Positions 49,865 through 58,459 of a stretch of 64,000 bases of DNA are shown here, piece by piece. The first letter of the stretch is position 1. Each line of letters begins with the position of its first letter. A model generated the notes under the pieces. That model saw only the letters and a program-made list of their open reading frames with translations, was not told where the DNA came from and ran no database searches. This stretch comes from Planifilum sp021793745 (GTDB lineage: Bacteria; Bacillota; Bacilli; Thermoactinomycetales; DSM-44946). A program made the translations under genes and the position numbers. The stretch covers positions 51,716 to 115,715 of the forward strand of contig CALKAM010000170.1 of NCBI GenBank assembly GCA_937983105.1. Reading direction: 5' to 3'.

Positions 49865-51097
49865 ATGGCTCGAGCTGCGTGGCCAAAGGCTTCCCCCGGA
49901 GAAGAAGAACGGCCGGTTTATTCGTTGAATCCCGCCGAGAAATGCGACATCCTATTAGTATCGGAAAATTTCGGCACCGGCCACACCCGTGCGGCGGAGG
50001 CGATTCTCCACGGGATTCGGTCAGCGGATGCGGATGTGAACGTTCATCTGGTCGAAATCGGGCGGGTGCTTCGTCCCCGGATGAGCCGGCTATTGGTGGA
50101 ATCGTATCTGGGAATCATTCGGAAAACCCCCTTTCTCTGGCGAACCTTTTACGGCTGGCATCAGGGAAAGTCGTTTCCCCGTTCGTTGCAATCCTTTATC
50201 CGTTATGCCCTGTATACCCGTTTGGCGGAACTGATCACTCTGCATCGGCCGCGGCTAGTCGTTTCGACCCATCCCTTCGCAGCCTTCGGTGTGGCCCGGC
50301 TGAAGGAACGGGGATGGGCCTTCAAGCTGTGTACGGTCATCACGGACTTTTCCGCCCACGGTTCCTGGGCCCATCCGCAAACGGACCGGTACCTGGTACC
50401 GGCGGATCCGGTGCGGAAGGAATTGATTCGACTCGGGGTGGAGCCCGAGCGGGTGACCGTCACCGGAATCCCCACCGATCCGAGGTTTTGGAAAAAAGAG
50501 GATCAGATCGAAATTCGACGCCATCTGGGGCTGCGCCAGCTCCCCACCGTGTTGATCATGGGCGGCGGGTTGGGATTGGGGAACATGGAACAACTGGTCA
50601 AAATGGTGGCCAAGTGGCGGAATCATATGCAGATCCTGGTGATTACCGGGCGCAATCACCAGCTGTATCAAACCCTGGTATCCGATCCGATGCTTGACCA
50701 CCCCAATATCCGGGTTGCCGGTTATGTCCAGCCTCTGTCCGAGTGGATGGAGGCGGCGGACCTGATTCTCACCAAGCCGGGCGCGATGACCTGCACTGAA
50801 GCGATCGCCAAGGTGAAGCCCCTTCTCCTGTACGGAACGATTCCCGGCCACGAGGAACGAAACGGACAATTTCTGACGAAGAACGGTTTGGCGCTGCGGT
50901 TGAAGGGGGAGGAACACCTGGATGAGCTTTTGGATCGCTATCTGAGCGATCCCGAATATTTCGCCCCGATCCGTAAAAACATGCTGGAATGGAGGGGGAA
51001 AATCCATCCCTTCCGCAGCGTGGAGGCGGTGCTTCAAATGATCGGGAAGTCCAGCTCACCACCTTCGATTCCGGGGGTCGACATCCAACGGCGCTGA
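49865..51097 (+). CDS. Glycolipid glycosyltransferase (UgtP/MGDG synthase-like)
   Basis: GT28-type glycosyltransferase of 410 residues, related to processive diacylglycerol glucosyltransferase UgtP and plant MGDG synthase. It would transfer a sugar from a UDP-sugar to diacylglycerol on the inner membrane face. Seen: LVSENFGTGHTRAAEAI (N-terminal loop), VVSTHPFAAFGVARL, VITDFSAHGSWAHPQTDRYLV, VTGIPTDPRFW, MGGGLGLGNMEQLVKM and LTKPGAMTCTEAIAKVKP (UDP-sugar binding). ATG 49865 follows GGGGAG; upstream in-frame starts (49787, 49859) are less likely. Confidence 0.9.
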   Translation: MARAAWPKASPGEEERPVYSLNPAEKCDILLVSENFGTGHTRAAEAILHGIRSADADVNVHLVEIGRVLRPRMSRLLVESYLGIIRKTPFLWRTFYGWHQGKSFPRSLQSFIRYALYTRLAELITLHRPRLVVSTHPFAAFGVARLKERGWAFKLCTVITDFSAHGSWAHPQTDRYLVPADPVRKELIRLGVEPERVTVTGIPTDPRFWKKEDQIEIRRHLGLRQLPTVLIMGGGLGLGNMEQLVKMVAKWRNHMQILVITGRNHQLYQTLVSDPMLDHPNIRVAGYVQPLSEWMEAADLILTKPGAMTCTEAIAKVKPLLLYGTIPGHEERNGQFLTKNGLALRLKGEEHLDELLDRYLSDPEYFAPIRKNMLEWRGKIHPFRSVEAVLQMIGKSSSPPSIPGVDIQRR

Positions 51098-51109
51098 TGC
51101 GGTTGTTTG

Positions 51110-51139
51110 TTGCCAATAAAGGAAAGACTGGTATATAAT
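51110..51139 (+). promoter_or_regulatory. Promoter of the O-antigen-ligase-like gene
   Basis: TTGCCA (51110-51115), 18 bp, TATAAT (51134-51139). Confidence 0.65.
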
Positions 51140-51175
51140 CCATTCGGTACTCAAATTTGATCGAAAAAGGAGTTT

Positions 51176-52438
51176 GTGCCTTTGAGCAGCGATTTTCACA
51201 GCAACCTGGCAACCCGGATGGTTCAAGCTCTGATCGTGTCCATTATCCTGTCCCCGTGGTTGCCGCCGGTTGTTCTTTTGATCATCGGCCTCCTCACCCC
51301 CTTTGTCATCAAGGGGCGCTGGCCGATCCGGGGTTTTCCGGAGGGAATCTTCATCGGATTCCTCATCCTGTCCGCGATCAGTTGGTATTTTAATCCCTCT
51401 TGGATTGCCTGGGTTCCCGTCGGGGTGATCCCCATCTCGGTGTTTTTGGCCTATTATCTGCTCACCGTGTGGATTAAACGGGGATTGGACTGGTCGTGGC
51501 ACGAAATCCAGCGGTTGTTCCTTTTGTTTTGGATCCTGGGTTTTTACCTCGCCGCCGTCGTCCTGTTGCAGGGGATCGGATGGCTTTCGCAGGAAGAAAC
51601 CTGGTGGGGCCGATTGCTGGGCTATTCCGCCATTTTCCAGAATGACCTGACGCGCAGTGTGGGAACCTCCACCAACTCCAACCTGGCGGCCGCCCTGCTG
51701 ATCTGTTTGGCGCTGATCAGCACCTACGCCTTTTCGGTATTGAAAAAGCGTTGGCAAAAGGTTGCCGCTGTCGCCGCCTTTTTTTTATTTTGTTTTGCCA
51801 TCTGGTTGACCGGTTCTCGCGGAGCGTGGGTGGGGTTGACCGTCGGGCTGCTGGTCCAGGTGTGGATGACCGGAAATCGCCGGCGCACGATTCTGTTTTT
51901 TGCCTTTCTCTTCCTTTTGGCCTGCGTGATTTACACCAATCAGACACTGATCCCCCGGGAAGAGACGCTGTTTGCGACGATCAATGTTCGGATCTTTGTC
52001 TGGCAGAACGCTTTCCGCATTTTCCAGGATCACTGGTTGTTCGGGGTTCTTCCCGTCCATTTCGGGCAGGTCTTTACTGAATTGACGGGTCAACAGATCC
52101 ACCATGCCCACAACATCCTTCTGGGGGTGGCGACGGAATTTGGTGTGGTGGGGCTGTCCCTCTTTTTGCTGATGATGGGAATCACCGTTTACCGTGCCCG
52201 GAAATGGCGGAAGATGGCGATCCGGCTTGAGGAGAAGCGGCTGGCCGGCATGATGCTGTCGCTGATTTTCGCCTTCATCGGCCACGGGATGTACGATTAT
52301 ACCATTATCGCCCCGCAGGTGGGCAGCCTGTTTATCCTGAGCGTCATCCTGATCAACTGGCAGTATGAACGGCGATGTCGGGTATCCGTCCCCTCCCGGC
52401 CCGCGAAGGGGGAGAGACAGGAATCGACGGCCTCCTGA
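51176..52438 (+). CDS. O-antigen ligase (WaaL/Wzy-like) family membrane protein
   Basis: 420-residue membrane protein with about ten hydrophobic helices and a large outer loop between about 240 and 330. Seen: GTSTNSNLAAALLICLALIS, FAIWLTGSRGAWVGLTVGL (the TGSR motif of O-antigen ligases), and HAHNILLGVATEFGVVGL (conserved His-Asn region). Family members transfer undecaprenyl-linked glycans; in a Gram-positive it may act on a wall glycan or capsule. Start GTG 51176 or TTG 51182, both after AAGGAG. Confidence 0.85.
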   Translation: MPLSSDFHSNLATRMVQALIVSIILSPWLPPVVLLIIGLLTPFVIKGRWPIRGFPEGIFIGFLILSAISWYFNPSWIAWVPVGVIPISVFLAYYLLTVWIKRGLDWSWHEIQRLFLLFWILGFYLAAVVLLQGIGWLSQEETWWGRLLGYSAIFQNDLTRSVGTSTNSNLAAALLICLALISTYAFSVLKKRWQKVAAVAAFFLFCFAIWLTGSRGAWVGLTVGLLVQVWMTGNRRRTILFFAFLFLLACVIYTNQTLIPREETLFATINVRIFVWQNAFRIFQDHWLFGVLPVHFGQVFTELTGQQIHHAHNILLGVATEFGVVGLSLFLLMMGITVYRARKWRKMAIRLEEKRLAGMMLSLIFAFIGHGMYDYTIIAPQVGSLFILSVILINWQYERRCRVSVPSRPAKGERQESTAS

Positions 52439-52533
52439 AGATTCCACGGGAAATGCTGAGGGGAAGAGAGGGGTTCGGCCCCTCTTCCTGCTCCGGCATT
52501 TCGGCTTTTCTCTTGGAGAGGGGGATGGGAAAG

Positions 52534-53118
52534 ATGAATCCTTTTTATGCGTACCTGTACCGGCTGCGGTTTATCCGGCGCTGGGGACTGATGCAAAGCG
52601 CTGTGCCGGAAAATGTGGCGGAACACTCCTTCCATGTGGCCCTGTTGACCCATGCCCTGTGTACCATCGCCGTCCGGGTGTTCGGGAAGGAGGTCCCGGT
52701 GGAGCGGGCCGTCATGCTGGCTCTGTACCACGATGCGACGGAGGTCATCACCGGGGATATTCCCAGCCCGGTGAAACATCACAACCGGGCGATCCTGAAG
52801 GGGATACGGGAGCTGGAGGCCTTGGCCGCGGAGCGCTTGTGCGAGATGGTGCCCGGGGCGCTCCGGGAATCCTATCGCCCCTTTCTTCGGGACCCGGATC
52901 CGGAGCTGCTCCGCTGGGTGAAGGCAGCCGATTTGCTGGACGCCTACCTGAAATGTGTCATCGAGAACGCGTCGGGTAACCGGGAGTTTCTCGTCGCCAA
53001 ACGGGAAATCGAAGAGCGGATCCGCAATCTGAATATGCCGGAAATCGATTATTTTTTGGAACATTTCGGTTCTAGTTTTGAAAAGAGTTTGGACGAGCTG
53101 TCGGAAAAAGAAGGATAA
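52534..53118 (+). CDS. 5'-deoxynucleotidase, YfbR-like HD hydrolase
   Basis: HD-domain phosphohydrolase of 194 residues that would dephosphorylate deoxyribonucleoside 5'-monophosphates. Seen: RRWGLMQSAVPENVAEHSFHVALLTH (first metal His, in part), ALYHDATEVITGDIPSPVK (HD pair and substrate-contacting TGD), and WVKAADLLDAYLKC with the last metal Asp. Length and the WxxMR-like N-terminus match E. coli YfbR. ATG 52534 follows AGGGGG with 9 bp spacing; ATG 52525 is an alternative. Confidence 0.9.
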   Translation: MNPFYAYLYRLRFIRRWGLMQSAVPENVAEHSFHVALLTHALCTIAVRVFGKEVPVERAVMLALYHDATEVITGDIPSPVKHHNRAILKGIRELEALAAERLCEMVPGALRESYRPFLRDPDPELLRWVKAADLLDAYLKCVIENASGNREFLVAKREIEERIRNLNMPEIDYFLEHFGSSFEKSLDELSEKEG

Positions 53119-53196
53119 GCTCCGCCGGGTATAAATCCCTTTGGAACCGGTCATGATGGAGAGTGAATCTACGAATCTATCACAGGAGGAGCCATC

Positions 53197-53823
53197 ATGA
53201 CCAAGCGCTGGTTTTTTCTTGTCCTGGGCTTGGCCTTGGCCGGCGGCATCTTTGTCGGCGATGGACGGGGAGCGTTCCGGGCGGAAGCCAAAGAAAGCGG
53301 ATGGATGACCATTCAAGTGGAGAAGGGGGACACGGTATACAGCATCGCCCGTCGGTACGGGAGCGACGTGGAGACCGTCTCCCGCATCAATCGGTTGGAG
53401 GATCCCTCCCTGATCCGGATCGGTCAGGCTCTCAAAGTGCCCGTCCAACGGCCGGCCGGGAACCATCGGGAAAGGGAGGAATCCCAAACCGCCTTTTTAC
53501 CCGCAAGCTACGGACGGGATCTGGGGGATTTCACCCTGACCGCCTATACGGCGGGTCCCGAGTCCACCGGCAAGTCGCCGGGGCATCCGGCCTACGGGAT
53601 CACCTCCAGCGGCGCCAGGGCTGTGGAAGGGGTGACGATCGCCGTCGATCCCTCCGTGATTCCCATCGGTTCCCGGGTGTATATCGAGGGAATGGGCTAT
53701 TTTGTCGCACAGGATACCGGTCGTGCCATCAAGGGTAAGCGGATCGACGTGTTTATGAACGATTTGGAGGAAGCACTGCAGTTTGGCGTAAAGAGGGGCG
53801 TTCGCGTCGCCCTTGTCGAATAA
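53197..53823 (+). CDS. Secreted LysM-3D domain protein (YocH-like)
   Basis: Exported cell-wall protein of 208 residues. Signal peptide about 1-30 (MTKRWFFLVLGLALAGGIFV). A LysM domain (about 37-82, IQVEKGDTVYSIARRYGSD, RIGQALKVPV) binds peptidoglycan; the C-terminal 3D domain (about 110-208) carries the three aspartates in AVDPSVIPIGSRVYIEG, AQDTGRAIKGKRIDVF. Such proteins are lytic transglycosylase-like wall hydrolases (MltA-related fold). ATG 53197 follows AGGAGG. A terminator follows immediately. Confidence 0.92.
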   Translation: MTKRWFFLVLGLALAGGIFVGDGRGAFRAEAKESGWMTIQVEKGDTVYSIARRYGSDVETVSRINRLEDPSLIRIGQALKVPVQRPAGNHREREESQTAFLPASYGRDLGDFTLTAYTAGPESTGKSPGHPAYGITSSGARAVEGVTIAVDPSVIPIGSRVYIEGMGYFVAQDTGRAIKGKRIDVFMNDLEEALQFGVKRGVRVALVE

Positions 53824-53828
53824 GTCGG

Positions 53829-53859
53829 ACCCGCCTTCCAAGGTGAAGGCGGGTTTTTT
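53829..53859 (+). terminator. Intrinsic terminator after the LysM-3D gene
   Basis: ACCCGCCTTC (53829-53838) pairs with GAAGGCGGGT (53844-53853), followed by T residues. Confidence 0.92.
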
Positions 53860-53885
53860 CGATGTTCAATTCCTCCCGAGGCCCC

Positions 53886-54593
53886 TCATTCCGCCCTCAT
53901 CGCGTCCCTCTTTGTTCTGTGAACCGTGCCGAAGGGATGCTCCGGCGGCGCATAAATCGAATAAAGCTTCAGCGGCACATCCCCCGTATTGATGACGTTG
54001 TGCCAGGTGCCGGCGGGGATCATGATGGCATCATCGTCATGCACTTTTTTCTCAACATCCCATCGGTCTTTCCGTTTACCCATCCGCACCAGCCCCCGCC
54101 CCTGTTCGATGCGGAGGAATTGATCCGTGTGGGGATGCACCTCCAGGCCGATATCCTCCCCGACATCCAGGCTCATCAGGGTGACCTGCAGATGCGATCC
54201 CGTCCACAGGGCGGTGCGAAACGTGCGATTTCGCCGGGCTGCCCGATGGATGTCGACGACAAAGGGTTCTCCCCCATGATCCCTGAAGTCGATGGGTTCC
54301 CTTTGGGTCCAGTCCCGGTACGCCTCGGCCGCCTGTTGAAAGACCTGTGCCCAGTATCGGGAGTACGGATCCCGGCGCTTCTGACATTCCCGGGCGCACC
54401 GCCTGCAAAGGCGGGCGCAGCGGAGTGCTTCCTCCGGGGGGAGATGGCCGGTGTGGAACAGGGTGAGGGCCGCCGAGGCACAGGCATCGGCGCATTCCCT
54501 AAACCAGTAGGATTGGCAGTCGCGAAGGGCGGAGTCGGGCGTGGCAGCCCCCATGGCGGCCGCCCACTGACAATGTCGCGCGGCGTTGATCAT
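53886..54593 (-). CDS. Cys-rich four-helix domain fused to a cupin
   Basis: 235 residues, function unknown. N-terminal helical part (about 1-75) with paired cysteines (C26, C34, C38 and a CARLCRRCARECQ run) resembles DUF326-type four-helix copper-binding proteins. C-terminal cupin (about 110-225): GEDIGLEVHPHTDQFLRIEQGRG gives the HxH...E metal site (in part), and IPAGTWHNVINTGD the last His. Fusion of a copper-type cysteine helix bundle and a cupin suggests metal sensing or storage combined with an oxidoreductase or detoxification role. The start at 54593 is preceded by AGGAGGGATG. Transcribed alone on the minus strand. Confidence 0.75.
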   Translation of the reverse strand: MINAARHCQWAAAMGAATPDSALRDCQSYWFRECADACASAALTLFHTGHLPPEEALRCARLCRRCARECQKRRDPYSRYWAQVFQQAAEAYRDWTQREPIDFRDHGGEPFVVDIHRAARRNRTFRTALWTGSHLQVTLMSLDVGEDIGLEVHPHTDQFLRIEQGRGLVRMGKRKDRWDVEKKVHDDDAIMIPAGTWHNVINTGDVPLKLYSIYAPPEHPFGTVHRTKRDAMRAE

Positions 54594-54702
54594 ATGAACA
54601 TCCCTCCTGATGTATGCCTTACTAACAAACCTATGCCCGGGGAGTTGTCCAGGGACCTGGATATATTCGCCGACGCGCGTTCTTTTGCAGGCACTGAAAG
54701 GA

Positions 54703-54711
54703 TGGTAAAAT
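54703..54711 (+). promoter_or_regulatory. Extended -10 element of the AlkA-type gene
   Basis: TGGTAAAAT, 58 bp before the start codon at 54770. Confidence 0.45.
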
Positions 54712-54769
54712 AAAGGGGATTAGGCGGGAGGGATATCTTCCGGGAACGGTGCCGGGCGGTGATGTACCC

Positions 54770-55654
54770 ATGGAGATGCTTCAGATCCGACCTCGGTCGC
54801 CCTTTTCCTTTGAACGGATGATCCGGCGGCTGGTTCATGTACAAAAATCGGGGTATTTTGTTCGGGAGGGGAAGCTCTACCGTACCCTCCGCGCAAAGGG
54901 TCGCCCCTTTGTGGTGGAATTGGGCTGGCAGGAGCCGTCTTTGTTCTTTCGCATCCACGGTGCGGTGACCCCGGGCGAGCGGAGGGAACTGGAGGAACAG
55001 CTTCGCCGGATGTTTTCCGTCGATGTGGATTTGCTTCCCTTCTACCGCCATGCCGATCGGGATGACCGGCTGGGCCCGGTGGTCCGGGAGCGGGAGGGAC
55101 TGCGCCCGGTGTTGGATCCGTCCCTGTATGAGTGTCTGATCAAGACCATCATCAGTCAGCAGCTCCATCTTTCCTTCGCCGGAACGTTGGTCGACCGCCT
55201 GATGGCGTTGGCCGGAGAGCGGGTGGATTTTGAAGGGGAAGCCGTCCGGGTCTTTCCGACGCCGGAACAGGTGGCGGCCCTTTCCTATGACGATTTGACC
55301 CGGCTTCAATTCAACCGTCGGAAAGCGGAGTACATCATCGATCTTTCCCGGATGGTCGCCGAGGGCAGGCTGGATCTGGAAGGGCTGCGCCGGCGCAGCG
55401 ATGAAGAGGTGATGGAGACGCTGCTTCCCCTCCGGGGCATCGGCCGGTGGACGGTGGAATGTCTCCTCCTCTTCGGCATGGGTCGTCCGGATCTGCTGCC
55501 CGCCGCCGACATCGGTTTGCGCAGGGCGGTGCAAAGGGTTTACGGCTTGCCGGAGCGGCCCGGGGAAGAGGAGGTCCGGAGGATCGGGGAGGCGTGGGCT
55601 CCCTGGCGCAGTTACGCCACCTTTTATCTGTGGGATGCGATCACGGAAGGTTAG
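54770..55654 (+). CDS. alkA: DNA-3-methyladenine glycosylase II, AlkA family
   Basis: Base-excision-repair glycosylase of 294 residues removing alkylated purines. An N-terminal AlkA-like domain (about 1-100) precedes the helix-hairpin-helix GPD domain (about 115-290): LIKTIISQQLHLSFAGTLV, LPLRGIGRWTVECLLLFGMG (HhH) and LLPAADIGLRRAVQRVYGL with the catalytic Asp. ATG 54770 is chosen; GTG 54749 is in frame upstream. The small membrane-protein gene follows after 10 bp. Confidence 0.9.
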   Translation: MEMLQIRPRSPFSFERMIRRLVHVQKSGYFVREGKLYRTLRAKGRPFVVELGWQEPSLFFRIHGAVTPGERRELEEQLRRMFSVDVDLLPFYRHADRDDRLGPVVREREGLRPVLDPSLYECLIKTIISQQLHLSFAGTLVDRLMALAGERVDFEGEAVRVFPTPEQVAALSYDDLTRLQFNRRKAEYIIDLSRMVAEGRLDLEGLRRRSDEEVMETLLPLRGIGRWTVECLLLFGMGRPDLLPAADIGLRRAVQRVYGLPERPGEEEVRRIGEAWAPWRSYATFYLWDAITEG

Positions 55655-55664
55655 GAGGGTAAAC

Positions 55665-55820
55665 ATGGCGCGCAGACGACAGCGAAGCAAAGAGAAGAAG
55701 AAGCCCGCTGTGGATCCCATGGTCGCCTGGAAACGGGATATGTGGGGAATCGGGGTGTGGACGGTCATTTCGGTGGGGATTGCCGGAGCCATCGCCTGGA
55801 TCGTCAATCAGTTGGGATGA
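55665..55820 (+). CDS. Small single-helix membrane protein
   Basis: 51 residues: a highly basic N-terminus (MARRRQRSKEKKKPA) and one hydrophobic helix (WGIGVWTVISVGIAGAIAWI). ATG 55665 follows TAGGAGGGT, 10 bp after the alkA stop, so it is probably co-transcribed. Family not recognised. Confidence 0.6.
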   Translation: MARRRQRSKEKKKPAVDPMVAWKRDMWGIGVWTVISVGIAGAIAWIVNQLG

Positions 55821-55840
55821 TCATCCTGCTCGCTGAAGGG

Positions 55841-55879
55841 AAAAACGCCGGGTCGCAGCGCATCAACCCGGCGTTTTTT
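55841..55879. terminator. Bidirectional terminator between the small protein gene and mscS
   Basis: AAAAACGCCGGGT (55841-55853) and ACCCGGCGTTTTTT (55866-55879) give a stem with T runs on both strands. The mscS stop codon lies inside the loop. Confidence 0.92.
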
Positions 55880-56819
55880 CGTTTTCTTGGATCGAGGCAT
55901 GGGGTTCCAGGATTCGACGCGGATAGGCGATTTTGATGTCGTGTTTCCGGAAAGCGTTGGCGACACTCTTGCGCATTTCCCGTTCGATCAGCCAGTATTG
56001 CTCCGGGTGGCTCAGGGCCATCAGTGTGTATTGAACGCCCGACTCGTCGAGGTCCGAAACTCCGTAGATGGAGGGCTTCTCCAGCAGATAGGGGGCGAAT
56101 CGCTTCCCGATATCCTCGCAAACCTGGTTCAAGATCCCTTCCACCCGTTCCGTTTCGATTTCGTACGGGACCGTAACGGAAACCAGGGGACGCATCTGAA
56201 CCCGGTTGTAGTTGGCCACGTGATGGATTTCGCCGTTGGAGAGGTAATGAAGCCGCTGGTTCCATTCGCGAATTTTGGTGACGCGGATGCCGATTTCCTC
56301 GACGGTCCCCGAGATTTTGCCGTTGACCTGAACGTAATCGCCCACTTCCATCTGATCTTCAAAGATGATGAAGAACCCGGAGATCAGGTCGCGGACCAGG
56401 TTTTGGGCGCCAAATCCGATCGCCAGCCCCAAAATTCCCGCGCTGGCCAGGACGGGCGTCGGATCGATTCCGATGTTGAACAGGAGGGTGAGGGTGGCGA
56501 CGAAATAGATGGCGTACCGGGCGAAGGATTTGATCAACTTGCTCAGGGTCAGCGCTTTTTTCCGGTCGATCCGCTTGAGTTGGAATATCCGGTCGATCAG
56601 TTTGCCCGTAAACCGCAGCGCCACATAAGTGAGGAAGAGAATCAGCACAATTCGGGCCAGGGGAAGCAGCAGGGCGTCCACCGGGTTGTGGATGATAGCC
56701 CACATCTTTTTTTCGACCCCTTCCACCCAGCCGAACCCGGAGAGATTGGAAGCGGAATCCTTGGCAGCATCCGTTGTGGTATCCACGGAACCGTTGGTGA
56801 CGGGCATGTTCGGGTTCAT
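55863..56819 (-). CDS. mscS: Small-conductance mechanosensitive channel
   Basis: MscS-type channel of 318 residues that releases solutes under hypo-osmotic shock. Three membrane helices in about 45-165, including the pore region ILGLAIGFGAQNLVRDLISGFF (family signature, in part), then the beta domain with VGDYVQVNGKISGTVEEIGIR and the cytoplasmic alpha/beta cap. Normal length for the YkuT/MscS subgroup. The -10 ATTATAGCA (56861-56869, read on the minus strand) lies 42 bp upstream. Confidence 0.93.
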   Translation of the reverse strand: MNPNMPVTNGSVDTTTDAAKDSASNLSGFGWVEGVEKKMWAIIHNPVDALLLPLARIVLILFLTYVALRFTGKLIDRIFQLKRIDRKKALTLSKLIKSFARYAIYFVATLTLLFNIGIDPTPVLASAGILGLAIGFGAQNLVRDLISGFFIIFEDQMEVGDYVQVNGKISGTVEEIGIRVTKIREWNQRLHYLSNGEIHHVANYNRVQMRPLVSVTVPYEIETERVEGILNQVCEDIGKRFAPYLLEKPSIYGVSDLDESGVQYTLMALSHPEQYWLIEREMRKSVANAFRKHDIKIAYPRRILEPHASIQENEKTPG

Positions 56820-56860
56820 AAGTTCACCTCAGTTGCGGCGTAGTGGGTACGACAGTGATC

Positions 56861-56869
56861 ATTATAGCA
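56861..56869 (-). promoter_or_regulatory. Extended -10 element of mscS
   Basis: On the minus strand TGCTATAAT (56869-56861), a perfect extended -10. Confidence 0.6.
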
Positions 56870-56870
56870 C

Positions 56871-56893
56871 AGCCCCGCCTGAAGCGGGGCTGC
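56871..56893 (-). terminator. Hairpin after yfhP
   Basis: CAGCCCCGC and GCGGGGCTG form a 9-bp stem between yfhP and mscS, 18 bp beyond the yfhP stop. It lacks a long T run in the minus direction and sits directly before the mscS -10. Confidence 0.55.
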
Positions 56894-56910
56894 GATCGAA
56901 ACCGTCCCTT

Positions 56911-57900
56911 TCAAGGAGATTCGACGGATAGCGAACGCCGGATTTTCTCCTCCAGTCGCTGCTCCGAGGACCAGCCGATGTAGGAGTCGACGACCACCAG
57001 GTTGCGGTCCAAATAGGCGATGGCGACGAAGGGAAACCGTTTTTTGTGGTAATAGCGGACGTCTGCCCAGCGCACTTTGTATCCGTCTCCAAAGGGCTGC
57101 ACCCGCACGTGTCCGTAATCGCTGAAGTAGAGGAAGGAAGCGATGTCCGGGTGTTTCGTGGATGCCACTGCGGCGGGATGATCCCGGTCCGTGTCCGGGA
57201 CTTCGTCCTTCCACCGGATTTTTCGCCGGCGGATTTCGCCGAAGCGTATCCGGCCCTCCTCTTCAACCACCAGTTTCCAAAGGGAGGGGCGGAGGGTGGG
57301 GATGACGCTGATCCGTTTGGCCTGAGGGGCGGTTTCCGTCACCCTCCGCACCAGGGTTCGGTGCACCCGCCACCGCCAAAGGATGTGGAGGATGATAAGG
57401 GAGTCGATGCCGGCAAACAGGATGCCCGGCTGGATCGGCGTCATCCACCACAGAAGAAATCCCGCCAGGTGGGCGATCAGGATGAAGGGATCGATAATAT
57501 TCAGTACATCCCAGGCGATCCACCGATGCGAGAAGGGCCGAAGGGCCTGGGTTCCGTAGGAATTGAAGCAGTCGATCAAAACGTGGATGGAGACGGCCAG
57601 AAACGTCCACATCCAGAGCGGGAAAAGGGAAGCTTCCCGATGGGTGAAGGAAAGGATGATGACGATGAAGGCGGTCCAGACGAAAATCATCGGAATGGAA
57701 TGGCTGAAGCCCCGGTGATTGCGGATATAGGCCGCGCCGCCCTTGAAGCGGAACAGCCCGTCGAAATCCGGAGCCTGGGAGCCGAGCACGGTTCCCAACA
57801 GGACAGCCTGGGCCGTGACCGGATGAGCGGCCACGGCGGGGTCCAGGTGTGCCAGCCCGAACAGTCCGATACCCATCGCAAAGTGTGTGCCCGTGTCCAT
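56911..57900 (-). CDS. yfhP: YfhP-like membrane metal-dependent hydrolase
   Basis: 329-residue DUF457/YdjM-family protein. N-terminal membrane part with five to six helices (about 1-180) carrying conserved polar residues: MDTGTHFAMGIGLFGLAHLD, GSQAPDFDGLFRFKGG, NHRGFSHSIP and HVLIDCFNSYGTQ, proposed metal ligands of the family. C-terminal soluble domain (about 185-329) is beta-rich. B. subtilis YfhP (327 residues) is the transcription regulator-like neighbour of yfhQ (mutY), and mutY lies close by here too, in opposite orientation. Molecular function is not established. Confidence 0.88.
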   Translation of the reverse strand: MDTGTHFAMGIGLFGLAHLDPAVAAHPVTAQAVLLGTVLGSQAPDFDGLFRFKGGAAYIRNHRGFSHSIPMIFVWTAFIVIILSFTHREASLFPLWMWTFLAVSIHVLIDCFNSYGTQALRPFSHRWIAWDVLNIIDPFILIAHLAGFLLWWMTPIQPGILFAGIDSLIILHILWRWRVHRTLVRRVTETAPQAKRISVIPTLRPSLWKLVVEEEGRIRFGEIRRRKIRWKDEVPDTDRDHPAAVASTKHPDIASFLYFSDYGHVRVQPFGDGYKVRWADVRYYHKKRFPFVAIAYLDRNLVVVDSYIGWSSEQRLEEKIRRSLSVESP

Positions 57901-58054
57901 GGAAAACCTCCTGCCTGTGGGCGGACGATTATAAACCTATTATAAGCGATAAACGCTCCCGGTGAACTTTATTCATCGAATCTTAACTCCATTTCGCGTC
58001 TGAAGAGCCTTGTCCATTTTGGTAAACTGGATTCGGAAAGGAGCGTGTTTCACG

Positions 58055-58381
58055 ATGGCTGCCGCAGAGGGCGGAACAGTGACGGTTTTTATCGAATACC
58101 GGATCGATTCCTCCCATCGGGAATCCTTTCTTCATCACGTCGGAGCAATCCTGGAGGAGACGGCGCAGATCGCTGCGGTGAAGGAGCATGAAATCATGGA
58201 GGGAACGGATCAACCGGGCCTCTTTGTCGAAGTGATCCGTGTCGGGGACAGCGATTCCGCCCAAAGGATCCTTCGTTACCGCCGGGAGCCCCAGGGGGGC
58301 GTGCTGCGGAAATTGAACGGTTGGATTTCCGGAAAAGGGATTCAAGGCTGGGCATTTTGCAGGATAAATGGATCCCTTTGA
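58055..58381 (+). CDS. Hypothetical protein (possible ferredoxin-like alpha/beta barrel)
   Basis: 108 residues, cytoplasmic, without cysteines typical of metal sites. VTVFIEYRIDSSHRESFLHHVGAILEE followed later by LFVEVIRVGDSDSAQRI suggests the beta-alpha-beta pattern of dimeric ferredoxin-like barrels (ABM/EthD type). ATG 58055 follows AAAGGAG. It lies between yfhP and mutY, 79 bp before mutY, so a shared transcript with mutY is possible. Function unknown. Confidence 0.6.
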   Translation: MAAAEGGTVTVFIEYRIDSSHRESFLHHVGAILEETAQIAAVKEHEIMEGTDQPGLFVEVIRVGDSDSAQRILRYRREPQGGVLRKLNGWISGKGIQGWAFCRINGSL

Positions 58382-58459
58382 AGAAAAGGATAGAATCGGT
58401 CTGTGATTGCCTGAGATGGTTATTGAAGCCAGGGATGGATGGAAAGGGAGTGGAGGGTT

